A stretch of 64,000 bases of DNA from Nesterenkonia aurantiaca (GCF_004364585.1 NZ_SOAN01000003.1:186001-250000), one strand, 5' to 3'; counted from the stretch's first letter, positions 40,811-49,672 are shown. The notes: generated by a model from the sequence alone, not told the origin. A program made the numbers and translations.

Positions 40811-41716
40811 TCATCGGTGCAGCGCTGCACCAGGGTGGAGTGATTCGGCTTCGATCAGGGCATTGAGGTCTTGGAGCATGGCGGAGCGGTCTGCGGTGTT
40901 CCCGGTGAAGATCTCGAAGGCGTCGGCGGCCTGGTGCATGGCCATGCCGAGTCCCGAGATGGTGAGGCAGCCGCGCTTCTGCGCCGCAAGCAGCAGCGCC
41001 GTGTCCACCGGGCGGTAGACGACGTCGGCCACCCAGTGCCGGGGCTGCAGCAGTTCGGGGTCGAAGGGTGTGCCGGGGTGGTGCGCCATGCCGAAGGGGG
41101 TCGCGTTGACCACGCCGTCGGCGCGTGCCAGCAGCTGCGGGAGCTGGTCCGGGGTGGCCTGGCCGATGCTGAATCCGTGAGCCGCGTGCACGCTGGCCGC
41201 CAGCGCGGCGCACTTCTGTGCGTCCACATCGACCACCTGCAGGCTCTCGACCCCGCGCATCACCAGGGCGTGGGCGACGGCGGACCCGGCGCCTCCGGCT
41301 CCGACGAGCACCACGTGTCCGCACCGGTTCTGCGCGAGCGCGTCATCGATGGAGGCTTTGAAGCCGGTGACGTCGGTGTTGTGCCCGACGGCGGCGCCGT
41401 CCTCGTCGAACAGCACGGTGTTCACCGCGCCGATCATGGCCGCCGAGGGTCCCAGCCGATCCAGCAGCGGCATGATGTTCTGCTTCGCGGGAAAGGTGAT
41501 GTTGAGCCCGTTGAAGCCCAGCCGGCGCGCCATCTCGAGCAGCCGTTCCAGATCCGGGAGGGAATCGGCGCCGCCGGCGAATTCGATGCTGCGGTAGATA
41601 TAGCGCATGCCATGTCGGGAGCCTTCGAGCTCGTGCATCGGCGGGGTCAGCGAGGGTCCCACGCCGTGGCCGATCAGACCGGCCAGGATGCTGCGTCCGA
41701 TGTCGGGGTTGCTCAC
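40811..41716 (-). CDS. Shikimate/quinate dehydrogenase-like protein
   Basis: 301 residues. Substrate domain: GLIGHGVGPSLTPPMHE (usually S-L-S-P-x-M-H-N), the Lys of ITFPAKQ and VGHNTDVTGF with the paired Asp. Cofactor domain: VVLVGAGGAGSAVAHALV. C-terminal GLGMAMHQAADAF. The motifs place it in the AroE/YdiB/quinate dehydrogenase family. The variant SLTPPMHE and the operon context argue for a catabolic enzyme rather than the biosynthetic AroE. The GTG at 41716 overlaps the dctM stop by four bases (GTGA), so translation is coupled. Confidence 0.9.
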   Translation of the reverse strand: MSNPDIGRSILAGLIGHGVGPSLTPPMHELEGSRHGMRYIYRSIEFAGGADSLPDLERLLEMARRLGFNGLNITFPAKQNIMPLLDRLGPSAAMIGAVNTVLFDEDGAAVGHNTDVTGFKASIDDALAQNRCGHVVLVGAGGAGSAVAHALVMRGVESLQVVDVDAQKCAALAASVHAAHGFSIGQATPDQLPQLLARADGVVNATPFGMAHHPGTPFDPELLQPRHWVADVVYRPVDTALLLAAQKRGCLTISGLGMAMHQAADAFEIFTGNTADRSAMLQDLNALIEAESLHPGAALHR

Positions 41717-42987
41717 AGTCCGAGCACCTCCGGGAAGAACATCAGCGCGTTGGGGAAGATGATCACCAGCAGCAGCACGATCACCGCCGGCATCGCGAAG
41801 GGCAGCGCGCCCTTGAAGACCTCGCCGACGCGGGTGTTCGAGACCGAGGCGGTCACGAACAGCGCCGTGCCCACCGGTGGGGTGAGCAGGCCGATCATCA
41901 GCGAGAGGATCAGCACCACGCCCAGCACGATCGGGTCGATCTGGTACTGCAGCGCGATCGGAAGCAGGATCGGGACCACCAGCACCAGGATCGCGGTGGC
42001 GTCGATGACCGTGCCCAGGATCAGCATCAGCAGCGCGACCAGCAGCAGAAAGACCATCGGACTCTCGGTGATCCCCAGCAGCGTCTCGGTGAGCAGCTGC
42101 GGCAGCCGCTCCAGCGCCATGATGTGGCCCAGAAGCGCGGCCGAGGCCACGATCAGCATGATCGCGCCGGTGGTGATGACGGTCTCGCGGACTGCTGCGA
42201 GGAAGCCCTTCCAGGACAGCGAGCGCTGGACCAGCGAGATCAGCAGCACCCAGAAGACGGCGACGGCGGCTGCTTCTGTGGGGGTGAACAGGCCACCCAG
42301 GATGCCGCCCAGTATGATCACCGGAGTCACCGCGGGCAGCAGCACGCCCTTGGTGGAGGCCAGCAGCTCCTGCCGGTCGAAGCGGCCCGCGGTGAGCTGC
42401 GGATTGCGCCGGACCAGGATCCAGACCACCAGGCACAGGCCCACCGCCATGAGCAGCGCGGGGACCACGGAGGCCGCGAAGAGCGCGCCGGTGGAGGCCG
42501 CTGCGAGGCCGGCGTAGATGACCGCGGGGATGCTCGGCGGCATCACCGGGGCGATCAGTGAGGAGGCGGCGGACAGCCCGGTGGCGAAGCGGCGGGTATA
42601 GCCGTTGCGCAGCATCGCCGGGATCTGGACCTTGCCCAGCGCGGCTGCATCGGCCACCGCGGAGCCGCTCATCCAGGAGAAGCCGACGCTGGCGCCCACG
42701 GTCACATAGCCGAGGTTGCCGCGGATCTTGGCCAGGGCGGCCATGGCGAAGCGGAAGAGCCGGTCGGCGAGTCCCGCGTGGTTGGCCAGGGTGCCCAGGA
42801 AGACGAAGAGCGGCACGGCCAACAGCGGGAAGCTCTGCACGGCGTTGGTGACCTGGCGCAGGCTGGTGCCCGAGGCCTGTCCCTCGAAGAGCATGTAGAC
42901 CAGGGAGGGACCGAGGAAGGCGAAGGCCACCGGGACCCGGATCAGCAGCAGTACGGCGATGGCCACGCCAAGCAGTATGAGTGTCAC
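41713..42987 (-). CDS. TRAP transporter large permease DctM
   Basis: 424 residues, 11-13 hydrophobic helices. Family marks: RVPVAFAFLGPSLVYML, AVPLFVFLGTLANHAGLADRLFRFA, VGASVGFSWMSGSAVADAAALGKVQIPAM (the conserved Gly/Ser-rich segment), SLIAPVMPPSIPAVIYAG and GLLTPPVGTALFV. This is the ion-coupled transport subunit. GTG 42987 overlaps the dctQ stop by four bases (GTGA). Confidence 0.95.
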   Translation of the reverse strand: MTLILLGVAIAVLLLIRVPVAFAFLGPSLVYMLFEGQASGTSLRQVTNAVQSFPLLAVPLFVFLGTLANHAGLADRLFRFAMAALAKIRGNLGYVTVGASVGFSWMSGSAVADAAALGKVQIPAMLRNGYTRRFATGLSAASSLIAPVMPPSIPAVIYAGLAAASTGALFAASVVPALLMAVGLCLVVWILVRRNPQLTAGRFDRQELLASTKGVLLPAVTPVIILGGILGGLFTPTEAAAVAVFWVLLISLVQRSLSWKGFLAAVRETVITTGAIMLIVASAALLGHIMALERLPQLLTETLLGITESPMVFLLLVALLMLILGTVIDATAILVLVVPILLPIALQYQIDPIVLGVVLILSLMIGLLTPPVGTALFVTASVSNTRVGEVFKGALPFAMPAVIVLLLVIIFPNALMFFPEVLGL

Positions 42988-43523
42988 GAGCGGTCCTCCA
43001 CGATGGCGGGCGTCAGTTCAGCGGTGGGCAGGATCGGGCCGTGCCGGGCGATCATGAAGGCGGCGACCAGGGAACGGACGACCGTGCTGAGCATCCCGGT
43101 GAGCACCGGGATGTAGACCAGTGCCATGGACATGCCCAACACGGGGGAGCGCAGCGCCCCCTGGGTCTGGACCAGCCCCCAGGCCTCCCGGGTCAGCCCG
43201 ATCGCGATGACGGCGACGATGAGCAGCGAGGCGACCTGCACGGTGCGGATCAGGCGCGGCGCGGGCAGGGTGTCGACCACCTCGAGGGCGATGTGCCCAC
43301 GCAGGGTGATCAGCACCCCGGCCACCGAGAAGGTCATCCATGCCAGCCCGAACCGGGAGATCTCACCGGTCCAGGCGATGCCCTCGAAAGAGGTGTAGCG
43401 CTGGGCGGCCTGGGTGAAGACGAGGACGAGGATCACGAGCAGCATCACGCCCGCGAAGCCGAGCTCGAGCCGCGTGAGCGTGTCCACCACTCTGCGGCTC
43501 AGGGGTTTCCTGGTGTCGGTCAC
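42984..43523 (-). CDS. TRAP transporter small permease DctQ
   Basis: 179 residues, four membrane helices (LELGFAGVMLLVILVLVFTQAAQRY; FGLAWMTFSVAGVLI; VQVASLLIVAVIAIGLT; MSMALVYIPVLTGML). GIAWTGEISRFGLAWMTFSVAGVLITLRGHIALEVV is the DctQ motif region. GTG 43523 with AAAGGAA ahead is chosen over ATG 43559. First gene of the six-gene minus-strand operon ending with tetR at 38061. Confidence 0.92.
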   Translation of the reverse strand: MTDTRKPLSRRVVDTLTRLELGFAGVMLLVILVLVFTQAAQRYTSFEGIAWTGEISRFGLAWMTFSVAGVLITLRGHIALEVVDTLPAPRLIRTVQVASLLIVAVIAIGLTREAWGLVQTQGALRSPVLGMSMALVYIPVLTGMLSTVVRSLVAAFMIARHGPILPTAELTPAIVEDRS

Positions 43524-43573
43524 GGGATTCCTTTGATCAAGAAAAGTGGCGCATGCCACATCGACTGGAATAA

Positions 43574-43587
43574 ACGTACCGGTTCGT
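43574..43587. promoter_or_regulatory. Candidate operator upstream of the TRAP operon
   Basis: On the minus strand ACGAACCGGTACGT, a 14-bp palindrome with one mismatched pair around ACCGGT, 51 bases before the dctQ start. A possible -10 (TAATGT) is adjacent. The shape fits a TetR-family site, so the operon's own TetR is the first candidate. Confidence 0.5.
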
Positions 43588-43652
43588 ACATTAGGTGTCG
43601 AAGGTCACAGCCTCGGCTGGGTCCAGGCGTGATGAATAGAGCGCGTGGGTGT

Positions 43653-43676
43653 CGCGTTGAGCACTAGAACAACGCG
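43653..43676. promoter_or_regulatory. Inverted repeat ahead of the flavin oxidoreductase gene
   Basis: CGCGTTG (43653-43659) and CAACGCG (43670-43676) with a ten-base spacer containing CACTAGAA, about 70 bases before the ATG. It could be an operator or a leader hairpin. Confidence 0.35.
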
Positions 43677-43744
43677 CAGCGGCATCTCGTGCCGCCGGGC
43701 CGAGCAGCGACCGGAGAGCACTCCAGCCATCTCAAGGAGCAGTC

Positions 43745-45214
43745 ATGGAATCCCAGGCAGAAGCACCGGATCAGCAGTCTTCGGCGGGCCAGGTCTACGA
43801 CCTGATCGTCATCGGGGGAGGAGCCGTCGGTGAGAACGCCGCCGACCGCGCCGTTCAGGGGGGCCTCAGCGTGGTGATCGTGGAGGCCGAGCTCGTCGGT
43901 GGGGAGTGCTCCTACTGGGCATGCATGCCCTCGAAGGCGCTGCTGCGCTCGGCCCAGGCGCTGCGGGCCGCCCACGGAGTCTCCGGAGCCGCCCAGGCGG
44001 TGACCGGGGAGCTCGACGTCGACGCGGTGCTCTCCCGCCGCGACTCCTTCACCAGCGGGTGGAAGGACGAGGGGCAGGTGAGCTGGCTCGAGGGCGCTGG
44101 GATCGAGCTGCTCCGTGGTCATGCCCGGATCACGGGGCCCCGGCAGGTCAGCGTCACCTCGGCCGACGGCGGCGTCCAGACACTCACCGCTCGCCATGCG
44201 GTGGCCATCGCCAGCGGCTCCGCAGCGGCGATTCCACCCGTGACCGGCCTGCACGAGTCACATCCCTGGACCAGCCGCGAAGCTACCAGCGCGCAGCAGG
44301 TTCCTGGCCGCCTCGCCATCATCGGCGGGGGTGTGGTGGCAGTGGAGATGGCCACGGCGTATGCCTCCCTCGGCTCCGAGGTGACGCTGCTGGCGCGCAG
44401 CGGGCTGCTCGGCGGAATGGAGCCCTTCGCCGGGGAACTGGTCGGCGAGTCGCTGCAGGCCCAGGGGGTGAGCCTGCGGCTGAACACCTCGCCGGTGAGT
44501 GTCGCCCGCACCCGCGAGGGAGTGAGGCTGGAGACCTCGGCCGGTGACGCGCTGCACGTGGACGAGGCGCTCGCCGCCACGGGTCGCACCCCGCGCACCG
44601 GGGACCTGGGTCTGGAGAGCATCGGTCTGGAGTCGGGGAGCTGGATTCCGACCGATGACACCATGCGGGTCCCGGGGTTCGACTGGCTCTACGCCCTCGG
44701 CGATGTCACGCATCGGGCGCTGCTGACCCATCAGGGCAAGTACCAGGCCCGGGCGGCCGGGGACGTCATCGTCGCGCGTGCCCGGGGGGCCCAGATCGAT
44801 GATGCCCCCTGGGGTGCACATGTCGCCACGGCAGATCACGCGGCCGTGCCTCAGGTGACCTTCACCGACCCGGAGGTCGCTACGGTCGGGCTCACCGCGG
44901 CGGAGGCCCGTGAGGCCGGATATGAGATCCGGGTGGTGGACCGCGAGCTGGGCGACGTCGCAGGTGCGGCACTGTATGCCGATGGGTACTCGGGCCGGGC
45001 GCGCATGATCGTCGATGAACAGCGTCGGGTGATCCTGGGGATGACCTTCCTGGGTCCCGACGTGGCTGAGCTGCTGCATGCCGCGACGATCGCGGTCAGT
45101 GCCGAGGTCCCGCTGGATCGTCTCTGGCACGCGGTCCCGGCCTATCCCACGATCAGCGAGGTCTGGCTGCGGCTGCTCGAGGCCTACGGCCGCCCCGCAA
45201 GGACGGGGACCTAG
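43745..45214 (+). CDS. NAD(P)/FAD-dependent disulfide oxidoreductase
   Basis: 489 residues, glutathione/mercuric reductase family. FAD site: DLIVIGGGAVGENAADRAVQGG. Redox pair: GGECSYWACMPSKALLR (CxxxxC). NAD(P) site: LAIIGGGVVAVEMATAYASLGSEV. Second FAD motif: FDWLYALGDVTHRALLTHQG. The C-terminal dimerisation domain runs from VPQVTFTDPEVATVGLT onward. The usual C-terminal HPE of lipoamide and glutathione reductases appears replaced (LWHAVPAYPTISEVW: His and Pro present, Glu displaced), as in several actinobacterial paralogues. Substrate unknown. SD AAGGAG precedes ATG. Its stop overlaps the symporter stop in a shared CTAG. Confidence 0.88.
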   Translation: MESQAEAPDQQSSAGQVYDLIVIGGGAVGENAADRAVQGGLSVVIVEAELVGGECSYWACMPSKALLRSAQALRAAHGVSGAAQAVTGELDVDAVLSRRDSFTSGWKDEGQVSWLEGAGIELLRGHARITGPRQVSVTSADGGVQTLTARHAVAIASGSAAAIPPVTGLHESHPWTSREATSAQQVPGRLAIIGGGVVAVEMATAYASLGSEVTLLARSGLLGGMEPFAGELVGESLQAQGVSLRLNTSPVSVARTREGVRLETSAGDALHVDEALAATGRTPRTGDLGLESIGLESGSWIPTDDTMRVPGFDWLYALGDVTHRALLTHQGKYQARAAGDVIVARARGAQIDDAPWGAHVATADHAAVPQVTFTDPEVATVGLTAAEAREAGYEIRVVDRELGDVAGAALYADGYSGRARMIVDEQRRVILGMTFLGPDVAELLHAATIAVSAEVPLDRLWHAVPAYPTISEVWLRLLEAYGRPARTGT

Positions 45215-46704
45215 GCGTCGGATGGCTCCTGGGACGCCTTGGCCGCCTCCACGGAAGGGTCCTTCCACCTGCCCGAACGCACTCCGCGGAAGTAGATCCG
45301 GCCGACCACCAGGGAGGCGATGAACAACACGATCATCGGGATCAGGACGATATAGACATTGCCGGTGGCGACCATGATCGGGATCGCCAGGGCGGTGACC
45401 AGCCCGCCTCCGAAGAACGGCTCGAAGAACAGCTGCTTATAGCCGAAGGCCTCCAGGGCTGGGGACTCGTCGTAGGGATCGGCCACTCGCAGCAGCACCA
45501 GACCGGTGGCCGTGACGCCCATGGACTGGCCGAAGTCAGCGATGCCGCGCTCGAGCCAGAACTCCGGGATGATGCGTGGGGTGCAGATCAGCAGGATCGT
45601 GGTGCAGAACAGGATCCCCGCGACCGAGAGGATCAGGAAGGTCTCCCAGAAGTTCGCGATGACCTCCAAGGAGATGGTCGCCAGTGCGGCCACGATCAGG
45701 ATGTCCAGGGCGAGCCCCTGGATGCGCTTCATCGTCTCGTGGTCGACCAGGTTGGTGTTATCGGTGCGATCCAGGATCAGCTGGATGATCACTCCACCGA
45801 TCATCGCCAGCGGGAACAGCGGGACGTAGCCCAGCAGGGTCAGGCCCTCCTCGGAGAAGACCGATCCCGGCTGGCCCCAGAGCTGGTCCTCGACCCAGAC
45901 CAGCCCTTCCAGGAGGAGCCACCCGATGATGATGGCCAGTCCCACGATGGCCACGTGCAGCGTCAGCGGTTCGATCGAGCTGGGACGCGCGGTCATCCGG
46001 CCGGTGGAGACGTTCTCCTTCTTGCTGTAGAGCCCGCGCAGTTCGGCCTTGGACTGCTTGGAGACGTTCTTGATCACTCGGGTCCGCCCGGTGCGCACGC
46101 CCCAGTTGATGACCGAGATGCCGATCAGGATGCCGAAGACGAGTCCCACAGTGGCGATGGCCAGGGCGAGGTCTGTGGCTTCTGGGATTCCCATGTCGTC
46201 GAAGGCGGGCTGCATGCCGGCCGCGGTGCCATGTCCACCCTCGAAAGCGATCTCGAGCAGCGCACCGAAGATCGGGTCCACCCCGAGCAGCGGAGAGAGC
46301 ACCAGGAGTCCCAGCGTGATGCCTACGACGTACTGCCCGGAGCCGTAGGCCACTCCGATGGAGAGCTGCGGGCCGACCAGCTTTGCTGCCCGCACCGGGG
46401 ACGGAATCCTCGATCCCAGGAACAAGGTGGCGAAGACCACTGAGATCAGCAGGCCGGGCAGTTCGGCCCAGACGTCGAAGATTCCAGTGGTCAGTAGGCC
46501 CCCGTCCTCCAACCAGCCCCAGCCCAGGGGCTCGCCGAGACGGCCCAAGACCTGGGGGCCGATGATGAGTCCGATGAAACCCGCGATGATGGCGCTGGGC
46601 AGCAGGAGCTTCTGAATGAATGGCACTTTGACCCGGACGTATTTGCCGATCAGCATCACTGCTGCCAGCAGCACGATCGCAAACCCGACGACCTCTGGAC
46701 TCAT
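45211..46704 (-). CDS. GltS-type sodium/glutamate symporter family protein
   Basis: 497 residues, about 12 helices in two inverted halves. Marks: KVPFIQKLLLPSAIIAGFIGLIIGPQVLG near the N terminus, the pore-loop region FEGGHGTAAGMQPAFDDMG and, in the second half, FGQSMGVTATGLVLLRVADP. These Gly-rich pairs are typical of GltS and relatives. The transported ligand may not be glutamate in this divergent branch. ATG 46704 has GAGAGGGG ahead; the ATG 46767 extension has no homology. Convergent with the flavin oxidoreductase gene. Confidence 0.87.
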   Translation of the reverse strand: MSPEVVGFAIVLLAAVMLIGKYVRVKVPFIQKLLLPSAIIAGFIGLIIGPQVLGRLGEPLGWGWLEDGGLLTTGIFDVWAELPGLLISVVFATLFLGSRIPSPVRAAKLVGPQLSIGVAYGSGQYVVGITLGLLVLSPLLGVDPIFGALLEIAFEGGHGTAAGMQPAFDDMGIPEATDLALAIATVGLVFGILIGISVINWGVRTGRTRVIKNVSKQSKAELRGLYSKKENVSTGRMTARPSSIEPLTLHVAIVGLAIIIGWLLLEGLVWVEDQLWGQPGSVFSEEGLTLLGYVPLFPLAMIGGVIIQLILDRTDNTNLVDHETMKRIQGLALDILIVAALATISLEVIANFWETFLILSVAGILFCTTILLICTPRIIPEFWLERGIADFGQSMGVTATGLVLLRVADPYDESPALEAFGYKQLFFEPFFGGGLVTALAIPIMVATGNVYIVLIPMIVLFIASLVVGRIYFRGVRSGRWKDPSVEAAKASQEPSDA

Positions 46705-47037
46705 CCGATACCCCTCTCCGAAGTGGACCGCCCAGGACGGCCGCACGTGTGAAGAGAAGCACACCACAATTCAGGCCCTGTGGCGAGGACCTGACCGGGC
46801 CCGGCTGATGAGGGGTTGGGTTCAGTTCCCGAGTCCTGCGGTGTTCCTGGCTTCACAGGTTGTGATCGGACATACGACCTGCGCCAGGATCATGGGACCG
46901 ATGTCGAACGGTGCTGTCATCCAAGACTCTTCGCAAGAGGGCGTGCCTGGAGCACAGATCCATTCCCCTCCAGACGTTTCGAAGCACGTCGCTGCAGCTG
47001 CAGCTGGCGACGGGAAGGCGCTCCCGGGCCGGTGCAG
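46705..47037. other. 333-bp spacer without a supported gene
   Basis: Lies between the symporter start and the end of the YczE-like gene. GC content is somewhat lower than its surroundings. Short frames on both strands show no recognisable protein. It probably carries the symporter promoter and the 3' end of the yczE-like mRNA. Codon use and motifs do not reveal a pseudogene. Confidence 0.5.
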
Positions 47038-47727
47038 TCATGCCCCCTTGAGTTCGCGGTCTTCATCGGCGAGGTCCGCACTCTTGGTCTGTGAGGATCG
47101 ATCGGGGTGTGACGGTCCTGGGCTTTGGGTGCTTTGCTCGGGTGTGGGGATATGGAAGATGGGCAGTGCCAGGTGGACCAGCGGGCCGATGAGCAGGACC
47201 ACGGCGACCGTTCCAACTCCGACAGGGCCACCAAGGAGCCAGCCGAGGAGAAGAACTGTGCCTTCGATCGCGGTGCGCACGAACCAGATGGGCAATCCGA
47301 AGCGGCGGTGCATTCCAGTCATGAGCCCGTCTCTGGGCCCGGGTCCGTATTGCGCACCGATGTAGAGCCCGCTCGCCACGGCGAGGAGGATCAGGCCGCC
47401 GGCAAACAACAGGATGCGTGCCCATAGGGTCTCGGGTTCCCGGAGGACCGCCAGGCCGACCTCCGCACTGGGGCCTACGAGGAGGACATTGAGGATGGTG
47501 CCGACTCCGGGCTTCTGCCGAAGCGGGATCCACAGCAGCAGCACGATCAGGCCGATGATGTTGGTCATGACGCCGAAAGGGAGGCCTGTCTGCAGCGCGG
47601 AGCCTAGACCCAGGACGTCCCAGGGCGAGACGCCGAGGGTGGCTCTGATCATCATCGCGAGCGAGAACCCGTAGAGGAACAACCCGATCAAGAGTTGGGT
47701 GCTGCGCCACGCGCTGAGAAGACTCAT
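47038..47727 (-). CDS. YczE-like (YczE/YyaS/YitT) integral membrane protein
   Basis: 229 residues, five or six helices. N terminus: STQLLIGLFLYGFSLAMMIRATLGVSPWDVLGLGSA, the hallmark of YczE proteins. YIGAQYGPGPRDGLMTGMHRRFGLPIWFVRTAIE and LGGPVGVGTV are also family-typical. The polar tail of about 40 residues is unconserved. Function unknown; in bacilli and actinobacteria it is the divergent partner of a MocR-type regulator (YczR), as here. ATG 47727 lacks a good ribosome site. Confidence 0.88.
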   Translation of the reverse strand: MSLLSAWRSTQLLIGLFLYGFSLAMMIRATLGVSPWDVLGLGSALQTGLPFGVMTNIIGLIVLLLWIPLRQKPGVGTILNVLLVGPSAEVGLAVLREPETLWARILLFAGGLILLAVASGLYIGAQYGPGPRDGLMTGMHRRFGLPIWFVRTAIEGTVLLLGWLLGGPVGVGTVAVVLLIGPLVHLALPIFHIPTPEQSTQSPGPSHPDRSSQTKSADLADEDRELKGA

Positions 47728-47746
47728 GAGAGAAGTTCACCAGCCG

Positions 47747-47771
47747 ATTGGCATTACGACAAGATGCCAAT
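47747..47771. promoter_or_regulatory. Candidate MocR operator between yczE-like and mocR-like genes
   Basis: ATTGGCAT (47747-47754) and ATGCCAAT (47764-47771), a perfect 8-bp inverted repeat with a nine-base spacer, 17 bases before the regulator's start and 19 bases from the membrane protein's start. Arms are 17 bp apart start to start. Confidence 0.6.
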
Positions 47772-47788
47772 TGTGGCAGGGTGGACTG

Positions 47789-49204
47789 ATGATGGTTCTC
47801 ACTGCTCGCCGGTTGGCCGCTGAGCTCGGTGCCTGGCGCGTGGCCGGGCCCGCCTATAGCGCGCTCGCGGATCGCATCAGGCTTCTCACCCTGGATGGAC
47901 GGATTCCGCTCGGCACGCGGCTGCCCGCGGAACGTGAGCTTGCCTCCGAGCTGGGGGTGAGCCGCACGACCGTCGCCGCGGCCTATGCGCGTCTTCGAGA
48001 GGCTGGGTACCTCCACAGCACCCGTGGATCGGGCAGCGTGGTCGCGATTCCGGGACGTTTTAGCCCGGTGGAGGACGTCGAGGCGCGCACCACCACCACT
48101 CTCGACTTCAGCAAGGCCGCGCTCCCCGCGGCCCCGCAGGTCGGGGAGGCCTCGCTGCGAGCCGCCCGAGCGTTGCCGGCCTACTTGAGCGGCACGGGCT
48201 ATGATCCACTCGGGCTGCCACGACTCCGCCAGGCGCTGGCCGAACGGTACACGGCTAAAGGCCTACCGACCGACCCTGAGAACATCATGGTGACGCTGGG
48301 TGCCCAGCATGCGATCTCACTGATCACCAAGACCTTCCTGTCCCGTGCAGATACCGCTCTGGTGGAGGCTCCGAGCTACCCCCACGCCTACGACGCCTTG
48401 GGACTCGCTGCTCGCAAACTCGTGACCGTCACGGTCGACCCTCGACGGGGCTGGGACGATCACGGGCTCATGCAGGCTTTCCGCAGCGCGAATCCGGCGC
48501 TCGCGTATGTCATGCCAGATTTCCACAACCCCACGGGCGCCGTCATGCCGGCTTGCCAGCGCGAGCTGCTCATGGACCTCGCCACCCGCCACGACTCGCT
48601 GGTGGTCGCAGATGAGACGACGGCGGACCTGCGTATCGACGGGGCCGCGGGAGCGCCGCTGGCGGCGTATGGGCCGGCGATTCTTGTGGGGTCTATGGGC
48701 AAGACGGTGTGGGGAGGGCTGAGGATCGGGTGGATCCGCGCGCAGCCCGAGAAGATCAGACGACTCGAGCAAGCACGATACGCCCAGGACCTGGGCACCC
48801 CGATCCTCGAACAGCTCATCGCCCTTGAGCTGCTCGGGCAGTACGACGAGATCCTGCGCTTCCGGACCGTTCAGCTCACCGAGGGGCGCGATCACGTCGA
48901 GCACCTGCTCCGAGCGAACTTCCCCCAGTGGGAGGTGCCGCACGTCGCGGGTGGGCTGTGCACCTGGGTCAACATCGGAGAACCTGTCAGTTCTCAGCTC
49001 GCCCTGGCGGCGCGCGACGGCGGCCTCCCCATCGGTGCCGGCCCACGGTTCGGACTCGGGGGAGCCTTCGAGCGCTTCCTCCGCTTCCCACTCAGCTACC
49101 CCGCGGAGGAGACCAGCCTTGCGGTGGAGATCTTGGCCGAGGCCTGGCGCCGCGTGGACCAAAGCCGCGCGGTGGGAACAGAGTTCAAGCCTGCCCTGGT
49201 CTGA
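47789..49204 (+). CDS. MocR/PdxR-type GntR regulator with aminotransferase domain
   Basis: 471 residues. Winged helix at about 20-85 (GPAYSALADRIRLLTLDGRIPLGTRLPAERELASELGVSRTTVAAAYARLREAGYL). The class I aminotransferase-like domain follows: SGTGYDPLGLPRLRQALAERY, VTLGAQHAISLI, PDFHNPTGAVMP, ADETTADLRI and the PLP-lysine region ILVGSMGKTVWGGLRIGWIR (Lys in SMGKT). These regulators bind PLP-linked effectors. Its divergent YczE partner makes YczR the closest named relative. ATG 47789 or 47792; both lie just past the candidate operator. Confidence 0.9.
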   Translation: MMVLTARRLAAELGAWRVAGPAYSALADRIRLLTLDGRIPLGTRLPAERELASELGVSRTTVAAAYARLREAGYLHSTRGSGSVVAIPGRFSPVEDVEARTTTTLDFSKAALPAAPQVGEASLRAARALPAYLSGTGYDPLGLPRLRQALAERYTAKGLPTDPENIMVTLGAQHAISLITKTFLSRADTALVEAPSYPHAYDALGLAARKLVTVTVDPRRGWDDHGLMQAFRSANPALAYVMPDFHNPTGAVMPACQRELLMDLATRHDSLVVADETTADLRIDGAAGAPLAAYGPAILVGSMGKTVWGGLRIGWIRAQPEKIRRLEQARYAQDLGTPILEQLIALELLGQYDEILRFRTVQLTEGRDHVEHLLRANFPQWEVPHVAGGLCTWVNIGEPVSSQLALAARDGGLPIGAGPRFGLGGAFERFLRFPLSYPAEETSLAVEILAEAWRRVDQSRAVGTEFKPALV

Positions 49205-49672
49205 GGTGCGGCTGAGAGCTTCACTGCTCGCAACTCGACGACGTGGCCGAAACGATGAATCAGACAGAGTTGCCGGAATGCCGCCGTCTGCCGCTGTCAT
49301 CCACAGGTCCTCTGTGCTGGAAGGGGCCGAACTTGCGAGGACGAAGAAGTCGACCTTAGAAGGGTTCAAGCCGTGGGTGAAAACCTCAATACAGTCGGGT
49401 CCTACGCCGACGACTCCTACATTGGAAGCAGGAACAGCTCCGTCGGAGCCTCTTGAAAAATGCCGCCCAGGAGCACCTTGCACACCGTCCGATACAGGTC
49501 AGGTCACCCGCAGGAGTGTCGATCCCAGCGGCGCGAGACCAGGCTCACCAACCGGCGCCGTCAGCCATGCACCGCCTGTCGAGGTGCGTCGAGGATACTG
49601 AGGATTCCACAGTGGTCGGCGCGGCTGCGCGTGTGGGTCTTCTTCGTCGTGTGCCGATCGGCGGCTAGGTGG
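49205..49672. other. 468-bp spacer without a supported gene
   Basis: Open frames on both strands are present, but none has a ribosome site, domain or codon pattern like the neighbours, and GC is lower than average. It ends with a TGGCTAGG tandem pair near 49665-49680. It may contain remains of a deleted gene or element, but nothing identifies which. Confidence 0.45.

Noticed and set aside
40797-41324. N-terminal extension of dctP
   Set aside because: The extra residues are antisense-frame translation of the dehydrogenase gene. The lipoprotein signal at 40796 marks the true start.
41717-42436. N-terminal extension of the shikimate-dehydrogenase-like protein
   Set aside because: It overlaps dctM in another frame. 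The GTG at 41716 in a GTGA overlap is the proper start.
48317-49483. 388-codon minus-strand frame over the MocR gene and the gap after it
   Set aside because: Mostly antisense to the MocR-type gene, without domains. The part in the gap (about 49210-49480) was considered as a separate gene, but no homology or ribosome site supports it.
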